Shown in pieces: positions 1 to 8,121 of a stretch of DNA of 64,000 bases (position 1 is the stretch's first letter; every line of letters starts with the position of its first letter). Position numbers and translations under genes: made by a program. The notes under the pieces are model-generated. The model was not told the origin of the DNA, searched no databases, and saw only the letters and a program-made list of their open reading frames with translations. This DNA is from a virus: the IMG/VR virus record IMGVR_UViG_3300035180_002714, positions 94,426-158,425 of that record. The stretch is one strand, 5' to 3'.

Positions 1-1186
1 CATGCGGGGTGTACGGCATCTTCTCGATGTCTCCACCGCCCATCAACTGGTGGAGACGCAGGTGCGGACGCCAGTCGAGTCCGTGGTGCTGCAACCCCAT
101 CTGCTGCGCCAACGCCTTCGACAAGACGGTCTTGCCTGCCCCCGACGGTGCGTCGACCGCGAAACGCATAGCCTTGGGGTCGATGCCACGTTCCGCGAGC
201 GCTTGTGCAGCGCGTGCTGCAGTGCCCTGCAGCTCTTCGGGGATCGCCTGTGCGACGTCCTTTTGATGAATGTCGCCTTGCCCGTGTAGACGATCTGCGA
301 TGTCCGCTTTGATGCCGGGCTTGTTGAGCAACATGCTTCCGCCCACGGCAAGCGGAAGCCCGATGCTTGTCATGAGAGACGCAGGGTTTGCGATCTTGAA
401 TCGAGCGGCGCCTGCCTTGAGGACTTGCGTCGCCATGTTCGGCGCTGGCCGCTTGGTCAACACGGCGGTCGAGGCGCCGCCTGGCGCCGCCATCGCGGGC
501 GCGTGCTCGGCGCGCATGTCTCGCAGGAGCTGCGTTGTCGAAGGTGACCCCGCAGGACGTGTCGTCGTGATCGGACTCGTGGTTGCCTGAGGCTTCCAGC
601 CGCTCATCGAGCCCACCTGCGTCTGCGCGTGCGTCTGTTGTTGTTGTTGTGCGGGTTGAACCGCAGCGCCCCCGGCGGGCGGCATCCAGTTGCGCGGCTT
701 GTCTGGGTTCTCGTGCTGCCACTGGTCGAGGTGTTGCAGCGGGTTCGGACCTTGTGGGCGCGCGTTCAAACGTGCGCGCCCGACTTCCGTGCCACCACTC
801 GCCTCGGTTGGTTTGCCGAACGCCTGTTCGATTCGTTGGTGTGACGTCGTTTCTGGCGGGCGCGCGTTGTGTGAGAGCCCGCGCGCCTCGAGCATCTTGT
901 TCGCGGCACCGTACGCGCTCACGGGAGCCTGGTGCTCCTCGCCCTGCCACGGCAGATCATGTGCGAGCCCGGACATCGCACGGCTCTGCTGCGTCGGCAC
1001 AAGCGCACCACGCTGTCGTGCGTACGACGAGAGGTCTGTGTCGAAGCGCGCTTGGGGCTGCGCCGCAGTCGCGGCGAACGTCGATGGGTTGACGTTCTCG
1101 GCACCGTGTGTGCGCACGGCGCGGTTCTGCAGCGCACGCGCGTACGTGCTGCCAAGGATCGCGAACTTGACCCAGCCGGAACCCAC
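1..1186 (-). CDS. P-loop NTPase-like virion protein, 3' end outside window
   Basis: The frame is open from a GTG at 1186 to the left edge, about 395 codons, with no stop in the window. The first 250 residues or so are low-complexity (Ala, Pro, Gln, with a Gln5 run). Near residues 346-353 there is a clean Walker A loop, APSGAGKT, followed by VLSKALAQQMG, so the C-terminal part is probably a nucleotide-binding kinase or ATPase domain cut by the window edge. About 80 residues before it, AARFKIA resembles the core of the tag that recurs in this virion module. The start lies 3 nt after the stop of the preceding gene, so translation is probably coupled. The exact NTPase family cannot be decided here. 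Confidence 0.75.
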   Translation of the reverse strand, partial: MGSGWVKFAILGSTYARALQNRAVRTHGAENVNPSTFAATAAQPQARFDTDLSSYARQRGALVPTQQSRAMSGLAHDLPWQGEEHQAPVSAYGAANKMLEARGLSHNARPPETTSHQRIEQAFGKPTEASGGTEVGRARLNARPQGPNPLQHLDQWQHENPDKPRNWMPPAGGAAVQPAQQQQQTHAQTQVGSMSGWKPQATTSPITTTRPAGSPSTTQLLRDMRAEHAPAMAAPGGASTAVLTKRPAPNMATQVLKAGAARFKIANPASLMTSIGLPLAVGGSMLLNKPGIKADIADRLHGQGDIHQKDVAQAIPEELQGTAARAAQALAERGIDPKAMRFAVDAPSGAGKTVLSKALAQQMGLQHHGLDWRPHLRLHQLMGGGDIEKMPYTPH

Positions 1187-1189
1187 AGG

Positions 1190-1504
1190 TCACCCGCCCA
1201 AGGCGCCCATCGAGGGCGGTGGCTGCATGGCGGGATCTCCTGCGAGCGCGGGCGGTGTTCCAACCGTGGACCCGAGACCCGGGGGCGTCGGCGGCGACGT
1301 CGACATGTCGAGCGGGACGGTGCCGTCGAGCGCAGGTAGCGTGCCCCCTGGCACGTGAGACATCGGAGGCATGCCCGCTTCGGGTGGAACGTCCTTGCCG
1401 TGCTCGACGCTCGCGACGAACTGATCGACCTGCGTCGGTGGCCCGAGTGCGAACTTCTTGAACGCGTCGCGCCGACCCTTCGTGTACGCCTGCTTGAGTG
1501 TCAT
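1190..1504 (-). CDS. Tagged small virion protein, Pro/Met-rich
   Basis: This 104-residue protein begins with the recurrent tag (AYTKGRRDAFKKFALG at residues 6-21). The rest is low-complexity, rich in Pro, Met, Gly and Thr, with no recognisable fold. The ATG overlaps the stop of the upstream gene by one base (TGATG), so the two are translated together. Its place among tail and head genes and the shared N-terminus suggest an internal or minor virion protein. No enzymatic function is visible. Confidence 0.75.
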   Translation of the reverse strand: MTLKQAYTKGRRDAFKKFALGPPTQVDQFVASVEHGKDVPPEAGMPPMSHVPGGTLPALDGTVPLDMSTSPPTPPGLGSTVGTPPALAGDPAMQPPPSMGALGG

Positions 1505-1977
1505 CAGTAAGCCCCCTGCAACGGTGCGTACACGAGCGACCGCTTGTCGCGGTCTTCTTGGTTCTGTTGATGGAGGCCGTAGGCAAGCGCGCCGCCTGCT
1601 CCGAGTGCAGCAAGCCCGAGGCCGCGTTTCACCGGACGCATGAAGCGCTGCATCCCTGAGGGGCCTGCAGCAGGCGCAGGCGTCGGGACTGCGGGGCTCG
1701 GCTGTGCCATGTGCTGTGCTGCCATGTTGTGAACGTCCGCCATCAGCGGTTCGCGCATCTCCATCGCGTGCTGCTTATCGCGCGCGGCGAACTGCTGCAC
1801 CGTGTCTGCATGGCCCGGCGGGCCTGACGGTGTGTAGGGTGCCGCTGTAGGTGCCGCATGAGGCGTTGCGAGGCCCTTGGCGGCAGGCATCGGACGTGCG
1901 AGCGGAACCGCTGCAACCTTCACGCCGAAGCGTGCAAGTGCGCCTTCACGGCCGCGTTGGAACGCCGTGCGCAGCAC
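1504..1977 (-). CDS. Tagged virion protein with C-terminal hydrophobic segment
   Basis: 157 residues from a GTG at 1977, 3 nt after the stop of the upstream gene. The N-terminus is one of the clearest tag copies (AFQRGREGALARFGVK, residues 5-20). A Pro/Ala-rich linker follows. Near the C-terminus a glycine/alanine-rich hydrophobic stretch (GLGLAALGAGGALAYGL) could cross a membrane once. Tag plus late hydrophobic helix fits an internal protein that is packaged in the head and may insert into a membrane on ejection; that role is inference. Confidence 0.75.
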   Translation of the reverse strand: MLRTAFQRGREGALARFGVKVAAVPLARPMPAAKGLATPHAAPTAAPYTPSGPPGHADTVQQFAARDKQHAMEMREPLMADVHNMAAQHMAQPSPAVPTPAPAAGPSGMQRFMRPVKRGLGLAALGAGGALAYGLHQQNQEDRDKRSLVYAPLQGAY

Positions 1978-1980
1978 GGG

Positions 1981-2346
1981 TCATCCCACCGCGATGAAGA
2001 GGACCGCGGCTGCGCCCGTGGTCGTGATCAACGCCGCGGTCGGGAACGCCTGCGCGGTGTTGATCCAGATGAAGTAGCCTCCTGGCGCGAGGGGCCACGC
2101 GTCGAGGCCGCCGTTGAACTTGATCGTGCAGCCACCGGCGGTGCACTTCACGATGAGGCCTTTGGCGCCCGCGAGCGCGAGCGTGCCGAAGTTGACGACG
2201 TCGTCGGTGACGGCGCCTGAGTAGGACCGCTGGAAGTCCACACGCGACGTGAAACCGAGCGCGACCGCCAGGTTGATAGGTGCAGTGGCACCCCCGTCCT
2301 CGAGAGGGATCGCGGCCGCACCAGCGACGGTCAGGTTCTGCGCCAT
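1981..2346 (-). CDS. Small beta-rich virion protein
   Basis: 121 residues, start ATG at 2346. The sequence is Ala/Gly/Thr-rich with alternating hydrophobic residues, as in small phage beta-sandwich head or tail proteins, but no family is recognised and it lacks the tag. It has its own promoter-like element 6 nt before the ATG, so its mRNA would start at or next to the start codon and carry no ribosome-binding site. This arrangement suggests it is expressed separately from the genes upstream. Confidence 0.7.
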   Translation of the reverse strand: MAQNLTVAGAAAIPLEDGGATAPINLAVALGFTSRVDFQRSYSGAVTDDVVNFGTLALAGAKGLIVKCTAGGCTIKFNGGLDAWPLAPGGYFIWINTAQAFPTAALITTTGAAAVLFIAVG

Positions 2347-2351
2347 GGCCT

Positions 2352-2360
2352 AATTATAGG
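2352..2360 (-). promoter_or_regulatory. CCTATAATT late-type promoter element, leaderless
   Basis: On the minus strand this reads CCTATAATT in a 24-bp gap between two genes. The TATAAT hexamer ends 6 nt before the ATG at 2346, which places the expected transcription start on the ATG itself. No -35 hexamer is visible at normal spacing. It matches seven other elements in the minus-strand module. Confidence 0.6.
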
Positions 2361-2370
2361 CGGTTACGCG

Positions 2371-3156
2371 TCAGATCTCTTCTTGGCGAAGCGTGTGCGC
2401 GTCCGAGGCGTATCCCTGCTCCCAGTACCCGTACGGCAGGTGGAAGCGCCCGTGGTCTCCCCAGCCCGTGCCCCACGAGTTGGGACCCGAGAACAGCTGG
2501 GTTGCGTCGTCGTAGCTGTCGAACATCATGCAGTGGCCGCCGATGGACCCCTCGCCGTACTTCGGCAGCGGGATGACGCCGGTGCGCGCGGTCTCCTCGC
2601 TGTCGAGCGAGTCGAAGCAGTCGAAGCCGAAGATGACGGGCCAGCCATCCGCGATGCTTTTTTTGATCGCGTGCAGGGTCATGCACGCGTAGAACTTGAG
2701 CGCCTGGTGATTGAGCGCCTCGGCAACGGCCGAGGCGTTGGGCTCGATCTCGAACTTCGAGACGTCATACGGCCACGTCTGCTCGAGGCAGATGCCGAAC
2801 CGGCGGTACGCACGGAACACGTCACGCACGTTGCAGCCGCTGTCCTCGGACGGCGGGTTGCCCTCGATGTTCACACGTGTACGGTAGTAGCCGAACAGGC
2901 GCGAGAACATCGGGTCAGGCTTGCCCGTCGCGACCATGTACGCGAAGCCCATGGCCTCGGCGCCGGCGTTCTGCGTGCAGCTACCGAGCTGGCCCTGATC
3001 ACGGATCGGCGGCTCTGCGCGCGTGCGTGTGGTCGCGTGTGGCGGTAGCGCCGCCATCAACGCAGGACTGTGCACGAGCACGAGGTCGCGCGGATCGGAC
3101 GGCTGACGCTTCCAGTTGAGCTTGCGGGTGACGCCGGCGATCTGGGTGGTGCTCAC
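2371..3156 (-). CDS. Papain-like (C1A family) cysteine peptidase
   Basis: 261 residues from a GTG at 3156 that overlaps the upstream stop (GTGA) and is preceded by an AGGGGG ribosome-binding site; a longer frame upstream is not needed. The papain signature is complete: IRDQGQLGSCTQNA with the nucleophile Cys60, GGHCMMFDSYDD with His208, and GPNSWGTGWGDHG with Asn226. Length matches a mature C1A domain without a long propeptide. It follows a lipoprotein and a holin-like gene, so roles in lysis or in virion entry (cutting envelope proteins) are both possible. The fold and catalysis are well supported; the biological role is inference. Confidence 0.88.
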   Translation of the reverse strand: MSTTQIAGVTRKLNWKRQPSDPRDLVLVHSPALMAALPPHATTRTRAEPPIRDQGQLGSCTQNAGAEAMGFAYMVATGKPDPMFSRLFGYYRTRVNIEGNPPSEDSGCNVRDVFRAYRRFGICLEQTWPYDVSKFEIEPNASAVAEALNHQALKFYACMTLHAIKKSIADGWPVIFGFDCFDSLDSEETARTGVIPLPKYGEGSIGGHCMMFDSYDDATQLFSGPNSWGTGWGDHGRFHLPYGYWEQGYASDAHTLRQEEI

Positions 3157-3602
3157 AGGTCCCCCTTGGCGGTGTGGATCTTCACCTTCGGGTCGAGCTT
3201 CCACAGGGTCGCGCGCGTGTGGTTCAGGCCGTCCTTGAGTGCAGCCACCGACGGCTTCACTTCACCCGGCGAGAGCTTCGGCGGCGACGCCATGTAGTTC
3301 TGGATGATGGTGCCGAGCACGCACGTGCCATACGCGGCGCCGAGCGAGCCGAGCATCTTCTCGACGTGTGCCCAGTCGACCGTACCGTCGGCGCCCGTTG
3401 CCTCGTCGATGAGCTGGCTGACCACAGGACCGAACTGCATGATCACGGCGGGCAGCTCGCCCTTGGTGCAGTCGATGACGCTGTTGAGCGCGGTGCACGT
3501 TACCGAGTTCATGTTCTCGGGCTTCTTGCAGTCCTGGGCGGCACCGCAGCCAGAGGACGTCGCGATGAAGAACGTGAGAGCGATGACGAAGATTTTGTTC
3601 AT
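3153..3602 (-). CDS. Probable lipoprotein
   Basis: 149 residues. The N-terminus MNKIFVIALTFFIATSSGC is a short positive stretch, a hydrophobic core and a lipobox-like SSGC with the lipidated Cys at residue 19. The mature part has several Cys residues (C25, C36 and C45 region) and is otherwise helical-looking. It sits between a holin-like membrane protein and the papain-like peptidase, so an envelope role in lysis (spanin-like) or in superinfection exclusion is possible. No family is recognised. Confidence 0.75.
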   Translation of the reverse strand: MNKIFVIALTFFIATSSGCGAAQDCKKPENMNSVTCTALNSVIDCTKGELPAVIMQFGPVVSQLIDEATGADGTVDWAHVEKMLGSLGAAYGTCVLGTIIQNYMASPPKLSPGEVKPSVAALKDGLNHTRATLWKLDPKVKIHTAKGDL

Positions 3603-3613
3603 GACGGACTCCT

Positions 3614-3898
3614 TCAGACCGCGACTGTGGTTGCAGCGCCCGGAGCAGCCGGAGCGGCCGGAGCGGCCGGAGCGGCCGGAGCAGCGTTGTCGTTTGCTGC
3701 CGCGTTGATCTTGGCGGCTTCTTTGCCATGATCGGCGATTCCCTGACCCACGATGTAGGCGCCCGCGAGAGCGATGATCTGGGTCAACATGTCGGGGTCG
3801 AGGTTGAGCCCCAGCTTGCTGGCGATCGCGACGATGATCGCAGCCAGTAGGACGAGGAACTTCTTCGACGCGAGCAGATCTTTGAGTGCAGTCACCAT
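3614..3898 (-). CDS. Holin-like small membrane protein
   Basis: 94 residues with two hydrophobic segments (about residues 12-28 and 38-54) separated by LGLNLDPDM, followed by a charged stretch and an (APA)n tail encoded by a short GC-rich repeat. The pattern resembles small phage membrane proteins annotated as holins, whose second helix often ends in AYIVGQGIADHGK-like sequence, as here. Start ATG overlaps the upstream stop by one base. Position beside a lipoprotein and a peptidase supports a lysis role, but no direct evidence exists in the sequence. Confidence 0.6.
   Translation of the reverse strand: MVTALKDLLASKKFLVLLAAIIVAIASKLGLNLDPDMLTQIIALAGAYIVGQGIADHGKEAAKINAAANDNAAPAAPAAPAAPAAPGAATTVAV
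3644..3680. repeat. 9-bp GC-rich tandem repeat in coding sequence
   Basis: Several near-perfect copies of ggagcggcc in a row encode the Ala-Pro-rich C-terminal tail of the holin-like protein. The run is a likely site of slippage-driven length change. Confidence 0.8.
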
Positions 3899-4161
3899 CA
3901 GATATCTCCCTTGTTGCGTGGCACCGAGACCGAGCCCTTCTCGGCTGGACGGTCAGCGTGTGTGTGAACGTATCCTGCCTTGTTCTTCAGTGAGGTGCGC
4001 GACATAGGCACGATCGTCGTGCACGAGTGGCCACCCAGCAGCTCGTCCGCGCTGGTGACAGGTTCTCCGCACGAGGGGCATTTTGCCAAATCCTCGTCGG
4101 TCATGTGCATGTACTCGAAGCGATTCCCGCAGTCGCACGAGTACTCCCGGATTTTGGGCAC
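3898..4161 (-). CDS. Zinc-ribbon protein (FmdB-like)
   Basis: 87 residues. The start, PKIREYSCDCGNRFE, with a second CPSCG near residue 29, is the small zinc ribbon seen in FmdB-type regulatory proteins and many phage proteins; the rest is polar and probably disordered. The GTG at 4161 is supported because the ribbon begins right after it. A promoter-like element ends 5 nt before this GTG, so the transcript would be leaderless. Function is unknown. Confidence 0.7.
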   Translation of the reverse strand: MPKIREYSCDCGNRFEYMHMTDEDLAKCPSCGEPVTSADELLGGHSCTTIVPMSRTSLKNKAGYVHTHADRPAEKGSVSVPRNKGDI

Positions 4162-4165
4162 GCGG

Positions 4166-4174
4166 AATGATAGG
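4166..4174 (-). promoter_or_regulatory. CCTATCATT late-type promoter element, leaderless
   Basis: Minus-strand CCTATCATT; the TATCAT hexamer ends 5 nt before the GTG at 4161. It lies in the short gap after the 580-residue baseplate gene and is the only AT-rich patch there. No -35 box is visible. Confidence 0.5.
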
Positions 4175-4203
4175 CGTCGCTTACCCGATAAACAAGTCGG
4201 AGG

Positions 4204-5946
4204 TCAGCAGAGTTCCGAGGTGGGCGTGACGTTCGTGTCGCCCGCGTTCGGGTTTGCTGCGTCGAGCGTCGCCACGGGCGTTCCATCTGCAGCAATTGCA
4301 GGCGTCGTCGGGACGACGGGTTTCCCGGTCGCGGGGTCGACGCTGGTAAGGTCAGTGCCCGACGGGAATGGCGTCATGTTGGGCTGGAAGACGACCGTCT
4401 CCGCTTGGGTCACCAAGGTGTCGATCGAAGCGAGGAGGCCCAGTAACGGATTCGCGGCGGTTGCCGTCCCGAAGATTGCATTGAAGAAGGTGATCACCTT
4501 GGCAAGGTCCGCGAGACGCGGAGCCCCTGCAACAAAGCACACGCCGCATACGTACTCACCATTGTCAAACGGTGGCCGCGTTTCGTCTGTCGTATCGCCC
4601 AAACGCTTGGCCAGCTCCGCAAGCAAGAACGCCGTTCCACCCTTTTCGCTCGACATCTGTGTGACGTAGAGGCTTGGGATAGGTGCTGACAACGCCGCCG
4701 ACAGGCGCTTGATGTCGTTGATCAGTTCGGTAGACCTGGCAGCAAGCCGTGTGGCTGCACCTTGTGCCAGTTTGACGGCATCGCCGATGCGTGAAGCCGA
4801 GTGTGCCGACGGTTTGAGTAAGACGTTCGCTTCTGCAAGGAAACGTTGTGCGGCATCGCTCAACGCGGGGAATGCGTCAATCGCGGCGTCTGTCGCCTTC
4901 CAGCTGGGAGAACTTCCCGTCTGTGGCGGCGTCGGAGCTTTGACCGCAATCTTGGACACGTTTGACAAGCGGTCGAAAGGAAGTGTGACGGTCTCACCAT
5001 GCTCTTGAACGGAGCATTCCCATGCGATGAAGTAGTAGACGGGCACTGACCGATCGATGCCGTCGTCCGTGTCTAGATACGCGGTGTTCTTACCTGACCC
5101 GATTTTGACAACCTTGTTTTTCCCGGACGTTAGACCTTCGGACAGTGTCGCGGTAGTAAATAGGTCGAGGACCGTGCGTGCTTGTGCTGCTTTCGCGTCT
5201 GTCGTTCGAATCACCGCGTATCGATTGACGACGATTGATACGCCGGGGAAATAACGCAGCGTATTGACTGGGCTTGGGGCGTCCCAGTCGAGACGGACAC
5301 CGATACCAGGCGCGGTCGAAGACCCGACTACCTTTGCAATCAGGTTCTGCGGGATAGGGATCGTGCGGGCGATGTAACTGTTGTCGCCCGAGGGGCGTGT
5401 CAGGATGTCGAGCGTCCTCGCTGCCGAAGCAATCGAGGAGAACCGCGGAGCCCCCACAAGCAGCACCGCCATGACGACAGCGTCTTTCTTGTTGTCGTAT
5501 TGCGGACGGTTGGGGTCCTGGGGGTTGTTCGTTGCCGTTGCAAACGCTTTGTAAAACCCTGCATTCCCGCCTGTACGAACAATCATCTTTGTATAGGCGT
5601 CTGCTGCCGCCGTCGTCGGCGGTCCAAGCGCCGCGTTCAACCCTGCCTGAAGATCGCGCAGAGTCGGCGGCAACGCCGGTGGGGGTTGGTTTGGAACTGT
5701 CTTGACGATCGGAATCGCGAGCGTGTGGATACGTCCCGCTTTCAAGATGCCGGTCAAGGTATCAAGAATCGCGTTGACCACCAGAAGCACTGCATCCGGT
5801 CCAATACCTATTGAAGGCAATGGTGGAAGCCCCGTCAGGGGGTTGTCGATGCTCAACGCACCCGCGAGCACGTCACCCATAGCGGTGATCGCAGTCACCA
5901 TGTTGCTGGGTATCAGCTGGTTCGGGTTGACCGCGGTCCAGGTCAT
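4204..5946 (-). CDS. Baseplate or tail structural protein with internal duplication
   Basis: 580 residues. Two related segments can be seen: one near residues 120-180 (GG..GFYKAF, then PQYDNKKDAV, then LLVGAPRF) and one near residues 430-490 (GGTAFLLAEL, then PPFDNGEYV, then CFVAGAPRL). Between them is a beta-rich region resembling a fibronectin-type domain (VRLDWDAPSPV, PVYYFIAWECSV), followed by a long helical stretch. The gene follows the spike gene, so a baseplate role is likely. The ATG overlaps the stop of a 52-residue gene (ATGA). Confidence 0.6.
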   Translation of the reverse strand: MTWTAVNPNQLIPSNMVTAITAMGDVLAGALSIDNPLTGLPPLPSIGIGPDAVLLVVNAILDTLTGILKAGRIHTLAIPIVKTVPNQPPPALPPTLRDLQAGLNAALGPPTTAAADAYTKMIVRTGGNAGFYKAFATATNNPQDPNRPQYDNKKDAVVMAVLLVGAPRFSSIASAARTLDILTRPSGDNSYIARTIPIPQNLIAKVVGSSTAPGIGVRLDWDAPSPVNTLRYFPGVSIVVNRYAVIRTTDAKAAQARTVLDLFTTATLSEGLTSGKNKVVKIGSGKNTAYLDTDDGIDRSVPVYYFIAWECSVQEHGETVTLPFDRLSNVSKIAVKAPTPPQTGSSPSWKATDAAIDAFPALSDAAQRFLAEANVLLKPSAHSASRIGDAVKLAQGAATRLAARSTELINDIKRLSAALSAPIPSLYVTQMSSEKGGTAFLLAELAKRLGDTTDETRPPFDNGEYVCGVCFVAGAPRLADLAKVITFFNAIFGTATAANPLLGLLASIDTLVTQAETVVFQPNMTPFPSGTDLTSVDPATGKPVVPTTPAIAADGTPVATLDAANPNAGDTNVTPTSELC

Positions 5947-6101
5947 TTGGGCACGCTCTTGTTGAACATCGCCAACACACGCTCTGCGTTCTGTCGACGC
6001 CTCTCTAGGTCGACGCGAACTGCACGTGCATACAACTCAGCCATCTTTGCCAAGATAGCGCCTAGCGCAGGCGTACCACTCCACCGGAGGTCATCCACCA
6101 T
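5943..6101 (-). CDS. Small helical protein, 52 residues
   Basis: A short gene between the spike and the baseplate protein: ATG at 6101 is 2 nt after the spike gene stop, and its TGA overlaps the next ATG (ATGA). It encodes one amphipathic helix rich in Arg and Ala (about residues 12-45). The tight packing on both sides is the main evidence that it is real. It may be a small baseplate or chaperone-like protein; nothing more can be said. Confidence 0.65.
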   Translation of the reverse strand: MVDDLRWSGTPALGAILAKMAELYARAVRVDLERRRQNAERVLAMFNKSVPK

Positions 6102-6103
6102 AG

Positions 6104-7522
6104 TTACTCGGTGCGTACCTTGGTGGAGAGAGTTCCTGGGTATGCCGCCGCGATCGCAGACAGCTGGGCGCCAAGAGCGGCAAGCCCGCCTGCAAGCTGC
6201 GTCACTGCGGTGAGGGTGAGCGCGGTTGGTGACCCGATAAACGCGTCCGGGGCGATCGTCACGAGGGCGGTCGCTGCAATCGTTTCTGCAGCAGCGCCGG
6301 CGGCTCCGAGAGGCGACATCACCGTACTTCCGTACGCGGTGCCCTTGATCACTGGCTCGACCGCGTTGGCGCCTAGCTTCACTGCGGTGCCGCCGTCGAC
6401 CGTGTAGATGCTGCCTGCCTTGGACGTAGAACTTCCGCTAACGTCGACAGTGTCGTCTCCGCCGACTTGAACGCCACGGTTGCCTGCGATCGCTTGCGTT
6501 TCAGCACCGCTCACGCCGACATCGCGGTCGCCCCCGACGAACGCGGTCGAATTGCGCCCCACCGATCGCGTCTCGTCGGTGCTGACCGTGGTGGTTGCTG
6601 ATGCCCCGATCGAGGACGACATGCTCCCGCCCACGACGTGCGTCTCGTCTCCGCCGACGGTGGCGGTCCTCGACCCTGCAACATCGTGCCGCATCTCGGA
6701 CGTTCCCTTGTCGCCAGACGACAGGTCAACGCCACCATCCCCATAGATCTGCACGCGCCCATCCGAGCCGGCATGGAGCCGGAACAAGAGCTTGCCCTCG
6801 GGCTCGAGGATTCGAAAATCCAACACATCACCTGTCGCGCCGAGGTCCAAGCGGATCGTCCAGTGCTGTTCGTCCATCCCGGACTGGGTCGCCTGGTTGG
6901 AACCTGCGCGAAGCACGAACGACGTCCGCCCTTGGTCGTTCTCGATGCGCATCTGCCCGAAGTCTGAGAATTGCTGGATGCGGCGTGCGATCGTTCGCAG
7001 CGTTCCAGAAGGTCCAATCGACTGCACGTGAGCGCTCGGGCTACCCATCAAGGTAACCCCGCCCTCGAGCACGGCGACGTGGTTCCCCAGGGTGCCCACC
7101 TGGGCCCAATCACCGGCTCCCATGTCGGTGGGCGCGTTGGGCGGCTTGAAGTTGTTGGTGCCCTGTGTCAGCTGCGTGGGATCGGCATCACCCACGCCTT
7201 CGACGCCCGTCAACGTCGGTGCCTGAACCGACGGTTGCGACGGACTTGGAAAGTCCATGCAGCCAACGATCGCGGGAATGCCCAAGTCGTAGGAGATCAC
7301 GACGGTCGTGCCCGTCGGGATGTGGTCGAAGCCCGTGGCAGTCGACTTGATCTGAGGGACGTCTTGAAGCGGGCGTCCGCTGTGCGTCCGCACGATCGAC
7401 GTGTGCGTTGCGGAGTTGTATGCGACGACGACGCCCAGCTCCCAATTCCCCTTACCCGTGCGCCCGAGACCTGCGGCGCCGAGATTGGCAGCACCGCGTC
7501 GTGCGCGTAGAGGGTCCTTCAC
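6104..7522 (-). CDS. Baseplate central spike protein (gp5/gpV/VgrG-like)
   Basis: 472 residues from a GTG at 7522. Residues 20-110 look like an OB-fold of the gp5/gpV type (WELGVVVAYNS, IKSTATGFDHIPTGTTVVISYD, GIPAIVGCMD). After a linker, residues about 230-380 form a register of short repeats with V-x-G-x-x-x-x-x-V spacing (HDVAGSRTATVGGDETHVVG and following), typical of the triple-stranded beta-helix that makes the membrane-piercing needle. The C-terminal 80 residues are Ala-rich. In a contractile tail this trimer tips the tube. No lysozyme domain is visible, unlike T4 gp5. Confidence 0.8.
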   Translation of the reverse strand: MKDPLRARRGAANLGAAGLGRTGKGNWELGVVVAYNSATHTSIVRTHSGRPLQDVPQIKSTATGFDHIPTGTTVVISYDLGIPAIVGCMDFPSPSQPSVQAPTLTGVEGVGDADPTQLTQGTNNFKPPNAPTDMGAGDWAQVGTLGNHVAVLEGGVTLMGSPSAHVQSIGPSGTLRTIARRIQQFSDFGQMRIENDQGRTSFVLRAGSNQATQSGMDEQHWTIRLDLGATGDVLDFRILEPEGKLLFRLHAGSDGRVQIYGDGGVDLSSGDKGTSEMRHDVAGSRTATVGGDETHVVGGSMSSSIGASATTTVSTDETRSVGRNSTAFVGGDRDVGVSGAETQAIAGNRGVQVGGDDTVDVSGSSTSKAGSIYTVDGGTAVKLGANAVEPVIKGTAYGSTVMSPLGAAGAAAETIAATALVTIAPDAFIGSPTALTLTAVTQLAGGLAALGAQLSAIAAAYPGTLSTKVRTE

Positions 7523-7534
7523 GTCCCGACCGTA

Positions 7535-7882
7535 TCACGACCCGCGCGGCGTGTTCGACGAGTTCATGGGCGGCACGGTGTACTCGACCGGGTGGCTGCG
7601 TGCATCTGGAAACCGTTTCGCCGACCATCGGAACGCGACGTAGAAGTTCACGATCACAACGAGATCAAAGATGCGTGTTGCGATGGTGAAGAATTCCCAC
7701 GACTCACCATCCACCAGCTCCAGCGCCAACATGATGTTCGTGTACGCGAACAAGCACAAGGCCGCGCAGATCGCGAGGCTCACCGGGTTCTTCCGATTGC
7801 GCCACCCGCGCAAGAAGCGCCAGGCAAGCGGAAGCCATGCGACCGCGAGGGCCACCGACAAACCTGCGAGCGCGAGCTTCAT
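7535..7882 (-). CDS. Small membrane protein with three hydrophobic segments
   Basis: 115 residues with hydrophobic segments near residues 3-24, 33-53 and 65-85. The C-terminal 30 residues are polar. It is the last of a cluster of three membrane-protein genes between the tail tube and the spike. The start ATG overlaps the stop of the next membrane gene upstream (ATGA). A role in lysis or membrane remodelling is possible; no family is recognised. Confidence 0.6.
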   Translation of the reverse strand: MKLALAGLSVALAVAWLPLAWRFLRGWRNRKNPVSLAICAALCLFAYTNIMLALELVDGESWEFFTIATRIFDLVVIVNFYVAFRWSAKRFPDARSHPVEYTVPPMNSSNTPRGS

Positions 7883-8112
7883 GCCTTCTTCGCGAACCGG
7901 CCGTGCGTCTTGGGCTCGCTGACCGTCGTGAATTGCTCGGTGGGGTCCTTGCCGAAGCGTTCACGGTACTTCGTCATGACGCTGTTCTTGAGGGCGTTGA
8001 CCTCAGGGTCGAGCTGCGCGTGGAAGACCTTGTTGCGACGTCCGCAACGGACTTCGGTCCACACGATCAACCCGACAATCATCGCCAAAACACCCGTTAC
8101 GATCCAGGACAC
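7879..8112 (-). CDS. Small membrane protein, single N-terminal helix
   Basis: 77 residues: one hydrophobic helix (residues 4-20), then a basic and helical soluble part ending FAKKA. The layout, an N-terminal anchor and helical domain, resembles inner-membrane spanins, but this is only a resemblance. It lies between two other membrane-protein genes and overlaps the downstream one by 4 nt. Confidence 0.6.
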   Translation of the reverse strand: MSWIVTGVLAMIVGLIVWTEVRCGRRNKVFHAQLDPEVNALKNSVMTKYRERFGKDPTEQFTTVSEPKTHGRFAKKA

Positions 8113-8121
8113 GGGGCTCCT

